From: DASZQL01 sp964391865
Lineage (GTDB): Bacteria > Planctomycetota > Phycisphaerae > Phycisphaerales > UBA1924
Reading direction: 5' to 3'
Assembly (NCBI GenBank): GCA_964391865.1
Contig: CAYMNQ010000001.1
Span: forward strand, 310,001 to 374,000
DNA length: 64,000 bases
Positions 52,941-62,800 of the stretch are shown here, piece after piece; position 1 is the first letter of the stretch; each line of letters starts with the position of its first letter. Below the pieces are notes generated by a model, which saw nothing but the letters and a program-made list of their open reading frames with translations, searched no databases and was not told the DNA's origin. The position numbers were made by a program, and so were the translations under genes.

Positions 52941-54101
52941 CTACTTGGGGGCTGCGGCGGGGGCGGCTTTGTCTTTCAGTTCTTGCTCGGCTTCCGCCTT
53001 GGCGGCATCGGCGTCGGCGGTGTTGGCGCTGAGTGACTTCATATACATGATGAGGGCACGCATCTCGCGCTCCTTGAGCTGGCCCTGGTAGCTGACCATC
53101 TGGTTGGGGTAGCCGGTGCGCACGTTCTTGGCGGGTTCGAGGATCGACTCGCGGATGTAGTTCTCATCGACAAGGATCTTGTTGCCGTTGGTGAAATCGT
53201 GCGTTTCGCCCCAGATGCCCTTCCACGTCGGGCCGGTGCCTTTGCCGCCGTCGACGCTGTGGCAGGAAACGCAGCCTTTTTGCTTGTGCAGAATGCCGCC
53301 CAGTGTGACGAGGTCGATATCGTCCGTGCTCGCCTGTGCTTCTTTCCAAAGTTGATAGTCCACCGGCTCCATGACGGCGATGCGGGCCCACATCTGCGAG
53401 TGCTGGTCGCCGCAGTACTCGGTGCAGGCGAGGTAGTAGCCCTTCTGCTCCGGGCTAATGGGGACGGCTTTCTTCGCAATCGGGTCGTACTTGTGGGTGG
53501 CGGCACCGGTGGGCTGCACCCACATGGTGGTGTACATGTTGGGCATGACGTCGCGCTTTTGCCGGAACGCGGGCAAGTACATGCTGTGGATGACGTCGTT
53601 GCTCGTCATGAGGAACTTCACGGGCTTGCCGAGCGGGAGCGCGAAGACGGGAGAATCCACGTTGGTGATTTTCTCAGTCTCGCGGCTGCGCCCGCCGTTG
53701 TCGTACTCCCACTCCCACCCCCACTGCCGCGCGGTGACATTCACGAGTTCCGCGTCGACGGGCGGGATGCGCATGCCGAGATACACCTGGAAGCCCCAGA
53801 TGAACATCACCGCCATCAGGATGAGCGGCACGACGGACCAGGTGAGTTCGAGCGCGGTGTTGTGCGACGGGCTGGGCTGCGGCGCGACGCCCGGCATGCG
53901 CCGGTACTGGATGGCGAAGACGACCATCAGCCCCATGAGGATGACGAACGAGACGACCGACACCCAGAAGATGTAGAAGAAAACGCCGTCAACGCCCTCG
54001 TTGAACACGCCGGTGCCGACCTGATCGCGGAACCAGAGTTTGTCCCACCAAGTGAGCTCGGCGGCGAGTGCTGCGAATGTCGGCTGCATGGCACCAGTCA
54101 T
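52941..54101 (-). CDS. coxB: Cytochrome c oxidase subunit II with fused cytochrome c domain (caa3 type)
   Basis: 386 aa. Two N-terminal TM helices, then a CuA cupredoxin domain with VTARQWGWEWEYDNGG, DVIHSMYLPAF and the ligand cluster CTEYCGDQHSQM. The C-terminal third is cytochrome c with GCVSCHS (haem c) and the axial Met region near YPNQMVSYQGQL, then an Ala/Lys/Glu-rich tail. Such fusions take electrons directly from alternative complex III or a small cytochrome. No separate cyt c gene is in this locus. Confidence 0.96.
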   Translation of the reverse strand: MTGAMQPTFAALAAELTWWDKLWFRDQVGTGVFNEGVDGVFFYIFWVSVVSFVILMGLMVVFAIQYRRMPGVAPQPSPSHNTALELTWSVVPLILMAVMFIWGFQVYLGMRIPPVDAELVNVTARQWGWEWEYDNGGRSRETEKITNVDSPVFALPLGKPVKFLMTSNDVIHSMYLPAFRQKRDVMPNMYTTMWVQPTGAATHKYDPIAKKAVPISPEQKGYYLACTEYCGDQHSQMWARIAVMEPVDYQLWKEAQASTDDIDLVTLGGILHKQKGCVSCHSVDGGKGTGPTWKGIWGETHDFTNGNKILVDENYIRESILEPAKNVRTGYPNQMVSYQGQLKEREMRALIMYMKSLSANTADADAAKAEAEQELKDKAAPAAAPK

Positions 54102-54157
54102 CGTTCGGTCCTCTCACGCCGCGGGAGCCGTGTGCGGCGGATGTTCGATCCAACAGG

Positions 54158-55066
54158 TCAAGCGGTCGTGGGCGCCGGGCCCGCGTTCCGGGCGGCGGCA
54201 GCGAGTGATGTTCCAAGAGCAAGCTGCCGGCGGCGGCGGGCGCCGGCGAACGCGAACGCCGCGATCGACACGCCCAGCGTGCCGGCCGTCGCCAGCCCGC
54301 CGAGTTGGAGCACGCGCTTCGCGTCGGCGGTGTAGCGGCCTTCCTTCGAGTTGTAGCGGAAGCAGAAGTGCTGAATGCGGTCGAAGATCGAGCCCGTCCG
54401 CCCCTCGGCGGCCTCCAGCAGCGCGAGCTTCACGTCGCGCGGCGGGTAGTCGAGCTTCTCCATGTACGTATTGATCACGCCGGCGGGCGTCAGGAAGATC
54501 AGCGCCGCGGGGTGCGAGAACTCGCCCGTCTCGGGCAGGAACTTGTAGTGGTAGCCGACGGTCTCCGCCAGCCGGCGGATGTTGGGCGGGTCGGTGACGG
54601 TGAAGACGAAGCCGTCGTCGGTGGGCGCATTGTTCATGCCGACGGCGTAGCTGTCGTGCTTCAGGCGCGCGGACTCGGGCGTGTTCGTGTGATCGATGCT
54701 GACGAAGAGAACGCGGTACTCGACACCCGCGGTCCAGTCGAAGCCGTTGAGCGATTTCTGCACCGCGTTGAAGATGAGCGTGCAGAGGAGCGGGCAGTCG
54801 TAGTAGCCCATCACGAGGAGAACGGGGCGCCTGCCGTCGAAGAAATCGCCGGTCTTGACCGCGCGGCCGTTCGAGTCGGTGATCGCGATGTCCTTCGGCA
54901 CCTGGGTGCCGCGGTGCTCGACGATGCCGACGTTCTCGATCTCGGGGATGGACTTCAGGATGAGCTGCGCCGGAGCGGGGGCCGCCGAGATGCCGAGCGA
55001 CAGCGCCGCGCCGGCGAGGACGCCGAGCGTGGCGGAGCGGTTCGGGATGAACGGGCGGCGGTTCAT
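54158..55066 (-). CDS. SCO1/SenC-family copper chaperone
   Basis: 302 aa. The signal peptide ends near A-P-A-Q-L. The thioredoxin-like fold carries the copper motif CPLLC (about residue 94) and the third ligand His in EFSHPAALIFL. It loads or reduces the CuA site of CoxB on the periplasmic side. The C-terminus has an extra TM helix (VSIAAFAFAGARRRR) that anchors it. It sits between coxB and the small membrane protein in the block. Confidence 0.92.
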   Translation of the reverse strand: MNRRPFIPNRSATLGVLAGAALSLGISAAPAPAQLILKSIPEIENVGIVEHRGTQVPKDIAITDSNGRAVKTGDFFDGRRPVLLVMGYYDCPLLCTLIFNAVQKSLNGFDWTAGVEYRVLFVSIDHTNTPESARLKHDSYAVGMNNAPTDDGFVFTVTDPPNIRRLAETVGYHYKFLPETGEFSHPAALIFLTPAGVINTYMEKLDYPPRDVKLALLEAAEGRTGSIFDRIQHFCFRYNSKEGRYTADAKRVLQLGGLATAGTLGVSIAAFAFAGARRRRQLALGTSLAAAARNAGPAPTTA

Positions 55067-55095
55067 GGGTTCACGATTCGCGGTTGTAAGGCGGT

Positions 55096-55539
55096 CTAGC
55101 GAGCGCCCTTTGCTTTGTAGTCATTGATGACAAGCTGCGTGGCGACGTCGATGGGCAGGCGGGCCACACGTGCATTCGCGTCAATCCAGCCGGCGGATGA
55201 GAGCTGGCGGTTCCATTCTTCCTTCATGGCGTTCAGTTCCCCGCCGCCGAATTGCTCGGTGCGGAGGTCGTACTTTTTGTGGATCTCTTTCTGCTCCGCC
55301 ATCTTGTAGTACTTGAACATGCCGAAGCCCGAGGCGAAGACCAGCAGGATCACGACGAACAGGAAGGCGATGATCTTCCAACCGTTGGTCTCGCCGTGGC
55401 TCGCCTGGTGGTGCGGCTCGTTGGCCTCGTGCCGGAACCACGTGTCGTGCTCAACGATCTCGCGCTCAAGGTCCTTGAGCGTTTTGGTGTCGTGCCCGTG
55501 ATGGTGCTGATTGTGTTGGTGTGACATGGGTTGGCTCAC
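55096..55539 (-). CDS. Small single-TM protein of unknown function in the actF-sco interval
   Basis: 147 aa. His-rich N-terminus (HQHNQHHHGHD), an acidic helix, a TM helix IIAFLFVVILLVFASGFGMF (about residues 56-75), then a charged periplasmic region with helices. Its ATG overlaps the actF stop by 4 bp (ATGA), so it is translationally coupled to alternative complex III. It could be an assembly or accessory subunit; the family is not one I can name. Confidence 0.68.
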   Translation of the reverse strand: MSQPMSHQHNQHHHGHDTKTLKDLEREIVEHDTWFRHEANEPHHQASHGETNGWKIIAFLFVVILLVFASGFGMFKYYKMAEQKEIHKKYDLRTEQFGGGELNAMKEEWNRQLSSAGWIDANARVARLPIDVATQLVINDYKAKGAR

Positions 55540-56789
55540 ACGAAATTCTTGTGGTGAAGGGCCTCATCCATCCGCGGGTCCTTCAGCGCGATCAGCGGGC
55601 CCGAAGCGACCTTGCGGATGAGCAGACCAACGAAGACGAGCGGCGGGCCGAACGCGCCGCACACATCAATCCACGCATTCGCCGGGATGAAGTCGCCCGA
55701 TTCAGGACGGACGTACCAGAAGACATCAACGATGTGCATGACGAGCAGCCACACACACGCGACGCCCACATGGAAGAACTTCCGCCGGGCCGGGCGAGGG
55801 ATCAGCCAGATAAAGGGGATCACGAAGTGTCCGAAGGGCAGAACCTTGAAGAAGATTTCCCACGAGCCGGTCTTGCGCGCCACGAAGTACGCCGTCTCTT
55901 CAGGGATGTTGGCGTACCAGATGAGGAAATACTGGCTGAAGCTGATGTACGCCCAGAAGACGGTGAACGCGAAGAGCAGCTTGCCGAGGTCGTGCTGGTG
56001 CTCTTCGGTGAAGGCGCCGTGCAGGCGCCCGAAGCTGCGGAGCACGATGAGGACGAGCGTGCCGAGCGCGATGGTGGAGACCATGCTGCCCGCGAAGAAC
56101 CACACGCCCAGCATCGTCGAGTACCAGTGGTAGTCGAGGCTCATCACCCAGTCGAAGCCGGCGAAGGCGGTGGAGAGGGCGAAGAAAATCAATCCCGGCG
56201 CGGAGATCTTTCGCGCCACCGCCGTGTGCCAGCGGTCGCCGTCGCGGTCCTGCTTGGTCGACAAGCTCCACAGGAGGTGCCCGAAGCCGAGCCAGATGGC
56301 GAAGTAGATGATGGCGCGGATGCCGAAGAACGGCAGGTTCAGGTAGGCAGCTTTCTTCTGATAGAGAATGTCGCCGTCGGTCTTGGCGGCGTCCATCCAC
56401 TCGAAGAGATAGACGCCCTTGCCCATCAGGACGGCTTGCAGCGCGACCCCGCCGATGAAGAACAGCCCGCCCACCCACGCGAGGCGCATGAGGTTCTCGA
56501 ACTGGCGACGGATCGCGCCCGTCCAGCCCGCGTTGGTCTGGTGCAGGATCATCACCAGCCCCAGCCCGGTGATCGAGAAGCCCACGGTCACGAGGAACCC
56601 GACGTGGTATGCGTGCAGCGCCTGCTTCGCGCGCTCAGCATCGCCCGTCAGCGCGGCGACGACGCACACGCCCGTGAGCGCCGCGCCGATAAGCATGAAC
56701 AGCAGCGAGGACATGGTGCCCGCGCCCTCGTTCAGGTGGACGTTGTCACGCCGGAGAATCTGGTCTTGGGTCATGCCGATGGCGCTCAT
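55536..56789 (-). CDS. actF: Alternative complex III subunit ActF
   Basis: 417 aa, about ten TM helices with KKAAYLNLPFFGIRAIIYF, GFDWVMSLDYHWYSTMLGVW and FSQYFLIWYANIPEETAYF, which are typical of the ActF family (related to NrfD/PsrC-like membrane subunits). It is part of the quinol-oxidising alternative complex III. Its start overlaps the actE stop (ATGA). Confidence 0.92.
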   Translation of the reverse strand: MSAIGMTQDQILRRDNVHLNEGAGTMSSLLFMLIGAALTGVCVVAALTGDAERAKQALHAYHVGFLVTVGFSITGLGLVMILHQTNAGWTGAIRRQFENLMRLAWVGGLFFIGGVALQAVLMGKGVYLFEWMDAAKTDGDILYQKKAAYLNLPFFGIRAIIYFAIWLGFGHLLWSLSTKQDRDGDRWHTAVARKISAPGLIFFALSTAFAGFDWVMSLDYHWYSTMLGVWFFAGSMVSTIALGTLVLIVLRSFGRLHGAFTEEHQHDLGKLLFAFTVFWAYISFSQYFLIWYANIPEETAYFVARKTGSWEIFFKVLPFGHFVIPFIWLIPRPARRKFFHVGVACVWLLVMHIVDVFWYVRPESGDFIPANAWIDVCGAFGPPLVFVGLLIRKVASGPLIALKDPRMDEALHHKNFV

Positions 56790-57655
56790 GAGCCGGCCTC
56801 CTCGTTCGGCGATGCGGCGGCTGCGACCGCGGGGTTGGTGATCGGCGCATCAGCACTCGCGGCGGGTTTGCCGCCCTCACGCAGCAGGCGCTGACGCTCC
56901 GCTTCGGGGAGTTCTTCAACTTTGCCGCTGTGAACCTTCTGGAGCACGCGCAGATACGAGACGATCGCCCAGCTCTCGCGCTCGCTCATCTTGCGCCCGT
57001 AGGAGGGCATCTTGAGTTCCCACTGCCCGCCGACGTTGGGCACGCCGTAGCGGATGGTGTGGAAGATGTAGCCGTCCTGCCCCTTCTCGCCGCCGTGCAT
57101 GTACTGCGGCTGGTGCCACGAAGGGAGCGGCGCGGACCAGCGGAGCCCGACGGGCCCCTTGCCGTCGCCCAGCCCGCCGTGGCACGTCATGCAGAAGATC
57201 TGGAATTTCTCCTGCCCGAGCGCGACGAGTTCGGGCGTGACTTCGAGGGGCATGTACTCGACATACTTGCCGTCGGCGGCTTTGCCCTCGAAGAACGCGT
57301 CGTCATCACGAAGGTAGTCGGAACGCTTGGCGAAGTCGTGACCTTCGTAGGAATTGCCGGTGTAGTCGCTGCCGGTGAAGCCGGCGATGAGCGGGCGTTT
57401 GCCGAACGCGACAGTGCCGGCGACGGGCTCGCGCATCGCGCGGCCGTACCACTGGTTGGAGTTCTCGTCGTAGAACTCTTTGAAGAAGTGCGACTCGGAC
57501 TGCGCCTTGTACTTCGGCTGGTCGTCCATGTCGGGGAGGAACTCGCGCGGCGGTGCGTCGGTGTTCTCGCCGCGGCAGCCGGCGAGCGCGCCGAGCGCGG
57601 CGAGCGCGAGCAGCGCCCAGCGGGAGCGGGTTGATGGGTTCGCAGTCACGCTCAT
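56786..57655 (-). CDS. actE: Alternative complex III subunit ActE (mono-haem cytochrome c lipoprotein)
   Basis: 289 aa from the ATG at 57655; the longer open frame upstream is shadow of actD. Lipobox LGALAGC. The cytochrome c domain has CMTCH, then G-L-G-D-G-K-G-P-V and P-S-Y-G-R-K-M as the axial Met area. The C-terminal 45 residues are a Pro/Ala/Glu-rich tail. It carries electrons out of the complex, to the caa3 oxidase. It overlaps actD by 4 bp and actF by 4 bp. Confidence 0.92.
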   Translation of the reverse strand: MSVTANPSTRSRWALLALAALGALAGCRGENTDAPPREFLPDMDDQPKYKAQSESHFFKEFYDENSNQWYGRAMREPVAGTVAFGKRPLIAGFTGSDYTGNSYEGHDFAKRSDYLRDDDAFFEGKAADGKYVEYMPLEVTPELVALGQEKFQIFCMTCHGGLGDGKGPVGLRWSAPLPSWHQPQYMHGGEKGQDGYIFHTIRYGVPNVGGQWELKMPSYGRKMSERESWAIVSYLRVLQKVHSGKVEELPEAERQRLLREGGKPAASADAPITNPAVAAAASPNEEAGS

Positions 57656-58218
57656 GGCTCCACCACCTCCACGTTCGTCGCGCCGGCGCTCTCGAAGAGC
57701 TGGCGGACGCGCTGGGGGTCGAACTTCGGGTCGGCCGCTTCGATCGCGATGATGAAGCGATCGTCGCTCACCCGCAGGAACCGCTCGCGCTTCAGCAGCG
57801 GGTGGTACCACATGGGCAGCTTGTTGATGGCGAGCATGCCGAGCAGCGCGCCGAAGGCGCTGAACAGCACCGTCAACTCGAACATGATGGGCATGAACTG
57901 CTCCCACGCGGTGAAGGGCTTGCCCGCCGTGATCATGGGGTAGTCCACGCCGCTCATCCACCACTGCATCGCGATCGCGCACGACAGGCCGGTCGCGGCC
58001 ATCGTGCCCATCACCCACGCGACCTTGCTCTTCGGAAGGCCCATCGCTTCGTCGATGCCGTGGATCGGGAACGGGGCGTAGACGTCCCAGTGCTTGAAGC
58101 CCGCGTCGCGGACTTTCTCGGCGGCGTGATAGACCGCGGGGACATCGGGGAACTCGGCCATCAGGCCCCACGTCCCGCCGCCGGACTTACCGCTGTTGTG
58201 CTTGGCGCCCTGAGCCAT
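57652..58218 (-). CDS. actD: Alternative complex III subunit ActD
   Basis: 188 aa from the ATG at 58218. Short cytoplasmic region with W-G-L-M-A-E-F-P-D, A-A-E-K-V-R-D-A-G-F, two TM helices around 65-88 and 103-130, and HPLLKRERFLRVSDDRFIIAI near the C-terminus, the DUF3341 signature. It is a small membrane subunit of the complex. It starts 1 bp after the actC stop. Confidence 0.92.
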   Translation of the reverse strand: MAQGAKHNSGKSGGGTWGLMAEFPDVPAVYHAAEKVRDAGFKHWDVYAPFPIHGIDEAMGLPKSKVAWVMGTMAATGLSCAIAMQWWMSGVDYPMITAGKPFTAWEQFMPIMFELTVLFSAFGALLGMLAINKLPMWYHPLLKRERFLRVSDDRFIIAIEAADPKFDPQRVRQLFESAGATNVEVVEP

Positions 58219-58219
58219 C

Positions 58220-59839
58220 TCAGTGCCCCTTTCCATGAGCGCCGCCGTGGTTGGCGTGCCCGTTGTGACCGTGATCGTCGTGACCATGACCATGCAGGTG
58301 CGCGTGCGCCTGCGGCATGACGTTCTTGACCTCGCTGATCGCGAGCATCGGGAGGAACCGGCAGAAGAGGAGGAACAGCGTCATGAAGATGCCCAAGCTG
58401 CCGACGAACGTGCCGATCTCGACGATCGTGGGCGAGTAGTACGCCCAGCTCGACGGGAGGAAGTCGCCCGACAGCGTGGTGATGATCACGAACCGCTCGA
58501 ACCACATGCCGATGTTCACCAGGATCGTGATGAGGAAGATGAACGGGATGTTGGTGCGGCACCACTTGAACCAGAAGACCTGCGGCGAGATCACGTTGCA
58601 GGTCACCATGATCCAGTACGCCCACCAGTACGGGCCGAAGGCGCGGCGGACGAACGTCTCCTGCTCGTAGGGGTTCGCGCCGTACCACGCGATGAAGAAC
58701 TCCATCGCGTACGCGAAGCCCACCATCGTGCCGGTGACGGTGATGATCTTGCACATGTTCTCGATGGTGCGGGCTGTCACGAAATCCTTCATGCCGGGGT
58801 ACAGCTCGCGCGCCGGGATCAGCAGCGTGAGCACCATCGCGAAGCCGCTGAAGATCGCGCCCGCGACGAAGTACGGCGGGAAGATCGTCGTGTGCCAGCC
58901 GGGGATGATCGAGACGGCGAAGTCGAACGACACGACCGAGTGCACCGACAGCACCAGCGGCGTCGAAATGCCGGCGAGGAGGATGTACGCCTTCTCGTAG
59001 TTCGTCCAGTGCCGGCTGCTGAAGCGCCAGCCCAGGGCGAACAGCCCGTACAGGAACGCCGCAATCCGGTTCGCGGGCAGCGTGACGGTGAGGTTCTTGA
59101 CGAACCCGGGCAGCGGGTGCGGCGCCCACAGCGGGCCGAAGGTCACGGGCTGGTTCCGCCGGAGCGTGGCGCGGTCGCGCATCGTCGCGATGTCCGGGAT
59201 CATGCCCATGTACCAGAAGAGCAGCGACACGGTGAAGTATGTGCCGACCGCGAACACGTCCCACAGCAGCGGCGAGCGGAAGTTGGGCCAGATGTAGTTC
59301 GAGTTCGGCAGCGGGAAGAGCATCCATGCCATCCACACGCGCCCGACGTGAATGCCGGGGAACGTGCCGGCGCAGACCACCGCGAAAATCGTCATCGCTT
59401 CGGCGAAGCGGTTGATGCTGGTGCGCCACTTCTGCTTCAGCAAGCAGAGAATCGCGGAGATCAGCGTACCGGCGTGACCGATGCCGACCCACCAGACGAA
59501 GTTCACGATGTCCCAGCCCCAACTCACCGGGTTCTGCAGACCCCACACGCCGACGCCCGTGATGATCAGGTAGCCGATCATCGCGCCGGCGATGCCCGCG
59601 ACGTGGGCGGCGATGATGAACGCCATCGGCCACCACTTGGGCGTCTTGTTCTCGATCCAGCCGCAGATCGTCTCGGTGACGCTGTGGAAATCGCGGTTCC
59701 CCAGCACCAGCGGGGCGCGCTGGCCCGGATCGTCGATCAGCGTGCCGTCGACGGTCGCCGGATCGACGCCGAAGTCGCGCGGGCGGTTGTGGCGCGCCAG
59801 CCCGAGAGCGGTCGCGCGATCGGGTTCAAACGCCGTCAT
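58220..59839 (-). CDS. actC: Alternative complex III subunit ActC (NrfD-like)
   Basis: 539 aa NrfD/PsrC-type membrane protein with ten or so TM helices: VSWGWDIVNFVWWVGIGHAG, LLFWYMGMIPDIATMRDRA and WFKWCRTNIPFIFLITILVNIGMW. It forms the quinol-binding membrane core with ActF. The C-terminus is His-rich (H-G-H-G-H-D-D-H-G-H-N), a likely metal-binding tail. Its start overlaps the actB stop by 4 bp. Confidence 0.94.
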   Translation of the reverse strand: MTAFEPDRATALGLARHNRPRDFGVDPATVDGTLIDDPGQRAPLVLGNRDFHSVTETICGWIENKTPKWWPMAFIIAAHVAGIAGAMIGYLIITGVGVWGLQNPVSWGWDIVNFVWWVGIGHAGTLISAILCLLKQKWRTSINRFAEAMTIFAVVCAGTFPGIHVGRVWMAWMLFPLPNSNYIWPNFRSPLLWDVFAVGTYFTVSLLFWYMGMIPDIATMRDRATLRRNQPVTFGPLWAPHPLPGFVKNLTVTLPANRIAAFLYGLFALGWRFSSRHWTNYEKAYILLAGISTPLVLSVHSVVSFDFAVSIIPGWHTTIFPPYFVAGAIFSGFAMVLTLLIPARELYPGMKDFVTARTIENMCKIITVTGTMVGFAYAMEFFIAWYGANPYEQETFVRRAFGPYWWAYWIMVTCNVISPQVFWFKWCRTNIPFIFLITILVNIGMWFERFVIITTLSGDFLPSSWAYYSPTIVEIGTFVGSLGIFMTLFLLFCRFLPMLAISEVKNVMPQAHAHLHGHGHDDHGHNGHANHGGAHGKGH

Positions 59840-62800
59840 GCCACACCTCCGGCGCTCATCGAGAGGATCGGGAGACTCATCACATGTTTCTCATCGTGGT
59901 GAGGCAGGGCGGCGTGCTCGCCGTGCCCGTGGTCGTGACCGTGATCCCCGTGCCGACCGTGGTGATGGAACGGCTCGTCGTTGGGCTTGCGGATCGCCGG
60001 GTTGGGATTGCGGAGCCGCAGCAGGTGCGTGGTGCGCGGGCGGGTGTTCAAATACGCCAGCACGCCGTAGGACCGCCCGTTGTTGCGGAGCTGGCTGACG
60101 GCGCTGCCCTTGCCGCCGTTGGCTTCGAAGTCGTAGATATCGCCGAACACGATCGCGCCGCTGGGGCACGCCTGCTGGCACGCCGTCTGGAGATAGCCGT
60201 CCGGGATCTTGTCGAGGTCGTTCAGCTTCATCTCGACGCGGGCCGCATTGATGCGCTGGATGCAGAAGGTGCACTTCTCCATCACGCCGCGGGAACGGAC
60301 CGTCACATGCGGGTTGCGCTGCATGGTCGAGACTTCAAGAATCTTCTGCCGCAGCCGCGGCGGGATGAAGTTCTCGTTGCTCGGCATGGGAACCGTGCCG
60401 TCCATCACCTCGCCGAGCTGCCCGTAGGCACCGTGGAACTGCTTCGTCGCGTAGTCGAACCAGTTGAACCGGCGCACCTTGTAGGGGCAGTTGTTCGAGC
60501 AGTATTTCGTGCCAATGCAGCGGTTGTACGCCATGTTGTTCAGACCCTCGGGGTCGTGAACCGTGGCGTTCACCGGGCACACCACCTCGCACGGCGCGTT
60601 CTCGCACTGCACGCACAGCATGGGCTGCACGACCATGTCCGGGTTCGATTCGCTGAGGTAATCCTCATCGCGCCCGCTCTCGCTGGCGAAGTAGCGATCG
60701 ACGCGGATCCAGTGCATCTCGCGCCCCTTCGCCACTTCCATCTTGCCGACGATCGGGATGTTGTTCTCCGCCTGGCACGCGACCGTGCACGCGCCGCAGC
60801 CCGTGCAGGTGTTCAGGTCGATCGTCATCCCCCACTGCTGATGCGGGCGGCCGTACTTGCCCTTCTTGGGGATCACGTGCCCCTTCTCGTCCCGCAGCGG
60901 CAGCTTCGTGACCGGATCAACCTCAACGTAGTAGTGCTGCTGGTTCTTCAGGTAGATGTCTTTGTTCGCCGGCGTGTGCGACTCGATGTCGAGCCGCCCC
61001 GCGAAGTTCAGCCCGCGCGTGCTGTCGTAGGGGTCGAGCTGGATTTCCTTGTCGTTCGAGATATCGATGTCGCCGTGCTTCTGCCACGCGGCGAGATCGA
61101 CCTCGCGGATGATCCCGCGACCTTCCATCGACCAGTGGTCCTGCGTCGACGCGACCAACTCCGGCTTCGCGCCCGCGACCGCTTCGACCTTTGCACCCTT
61201 CGCGATCCGCAGCCCGCCCGCCGCGCGAACCGAATAGGTGTTCGCGCCGACGAAGTTGCCGACGCGCCCGCAGAACGTGCGCCCGTAGCCGAGCGTCAGG
61301 ATGATCGTGTCGTCCGGGATGCCGGGGAGCACGTAGACCGGCAACTGCACCGAGCGCCCCCCGATCGTGACGCTGACGATCTTGCCGTGGTTGTACTGCG
61401 CGGTCTTCGGTCGGCGATCGATGCCCACGCCGATCTTCTTCGCCGTGCCGGGGCCGATCAGCAGCGGGTTGCCCCACGCCGCTTTGGTGACAGGGTCCGG
61501 CACTTCCTGCAGCCAGCCGTTGTTCGCGTGCCGACCGTCAAAGAGGCTCATCGACGCAACGAAGAGCGCCTCGATCTCGCCGTTCGCCTTGCACATCTCG
61601 GCGAGCGCCGGCAGGCCCGCGCCGATCTTCGCGAGGTCCGCGCGGGGCGAGGCGCCGCGGGTCTGGATGTTGGGCGTCACGCCGTCGTGCAGCGCTCGTC
61701 GCCATGACTTTTCGAACGCCGGGTTCGCGCTGCCCTCAGCGCCGCCCTTCGCGATCTTCCAGCGCCCCGCGAGCGTGGTGCGCACGATCTCGTACGGGTC
61801 GGTGATCTTCTCGCCCAGGATCGTCGCGAGGAACTCAAGCTCGCCCACCGATTCATACAGCGGCTTGATCATCGGCTGCACGACGCTGAGCGTGCCGTCC
61901 CACGATTCGACATCGCCCCACGCTTCGAGGTAGTGCGACCGCGCGATGTGCATCTTCGACGCCTGCCCGGTTTCGTCCGGTGCGCCGAGGTGGATCGAGT
62001 GCGCCACTTTCCGGAGCTTGTCGGCGAAACCAAGGTCCGCCGGCGCGTCGTAAGCGGGGTTGCAGCCGATGGTCACGAGCGTGTCGACGCGCCCGGCGTC
62101 GATGTCCGCCGCCAGAGCCGCGATCGACGCGGGGCCGGACTCCGCCGCGTCGCCCGACACGGGGACGAACGTGACGACCTTGCCCGCCGCGCCGAGCGCT
62201 TCATTCAAAGCGTGGCCCAGCGCGTGAACCGCCGCGGGCTGATTGTTCCCCACCAGCACCACGCACTCGCCGCCCGACGCCAGCAGGTCGTCGGCGCACG
62301 CCTCCGCCCACTCCGCCGGAACGTCAGCACCGGAGCACGCGGCGGCGGCGGCCTCCACCGCGCCCGCGAGCGCACCGCTCGGCTTCGATTTCATCACGTT
62401 CGCCGCGACCGCCAGCGCCAGCGCGCCGATCCGCGACGGCTTCAGCGGCAGTCGGTGGTCCGCCTGCCCGCCCGTCAGCGTGAAGTTCGCTTCCGCGACG
62501 TACAGCCGGTTCATCTTCGAATCGCGCGCTTCGTGGGCCGCGTCCGCGCCCGGGCGATAGCGCCCCTCGCCCCAGCCGCGCGCCAGTTCGAGCGTCGATT
62601 CCTCGCCGCCCAGGAAATCGCTGCCCAGCGAGAGGATGATGCGCGCCTTCCCGAGATCGATCTTCTGCCGGAACGCGCCGCCGAAGGCGCTGGCCGAGCC
62701 TTCGAGCGCCGCGTCGTTGTCGATCGCTTCGTAGGCGCGCCACGTCGCCCTGGGCCAGCGCGAGAGAATCTGGTCACGCAGACGATCGCGCGAGGGGCTG

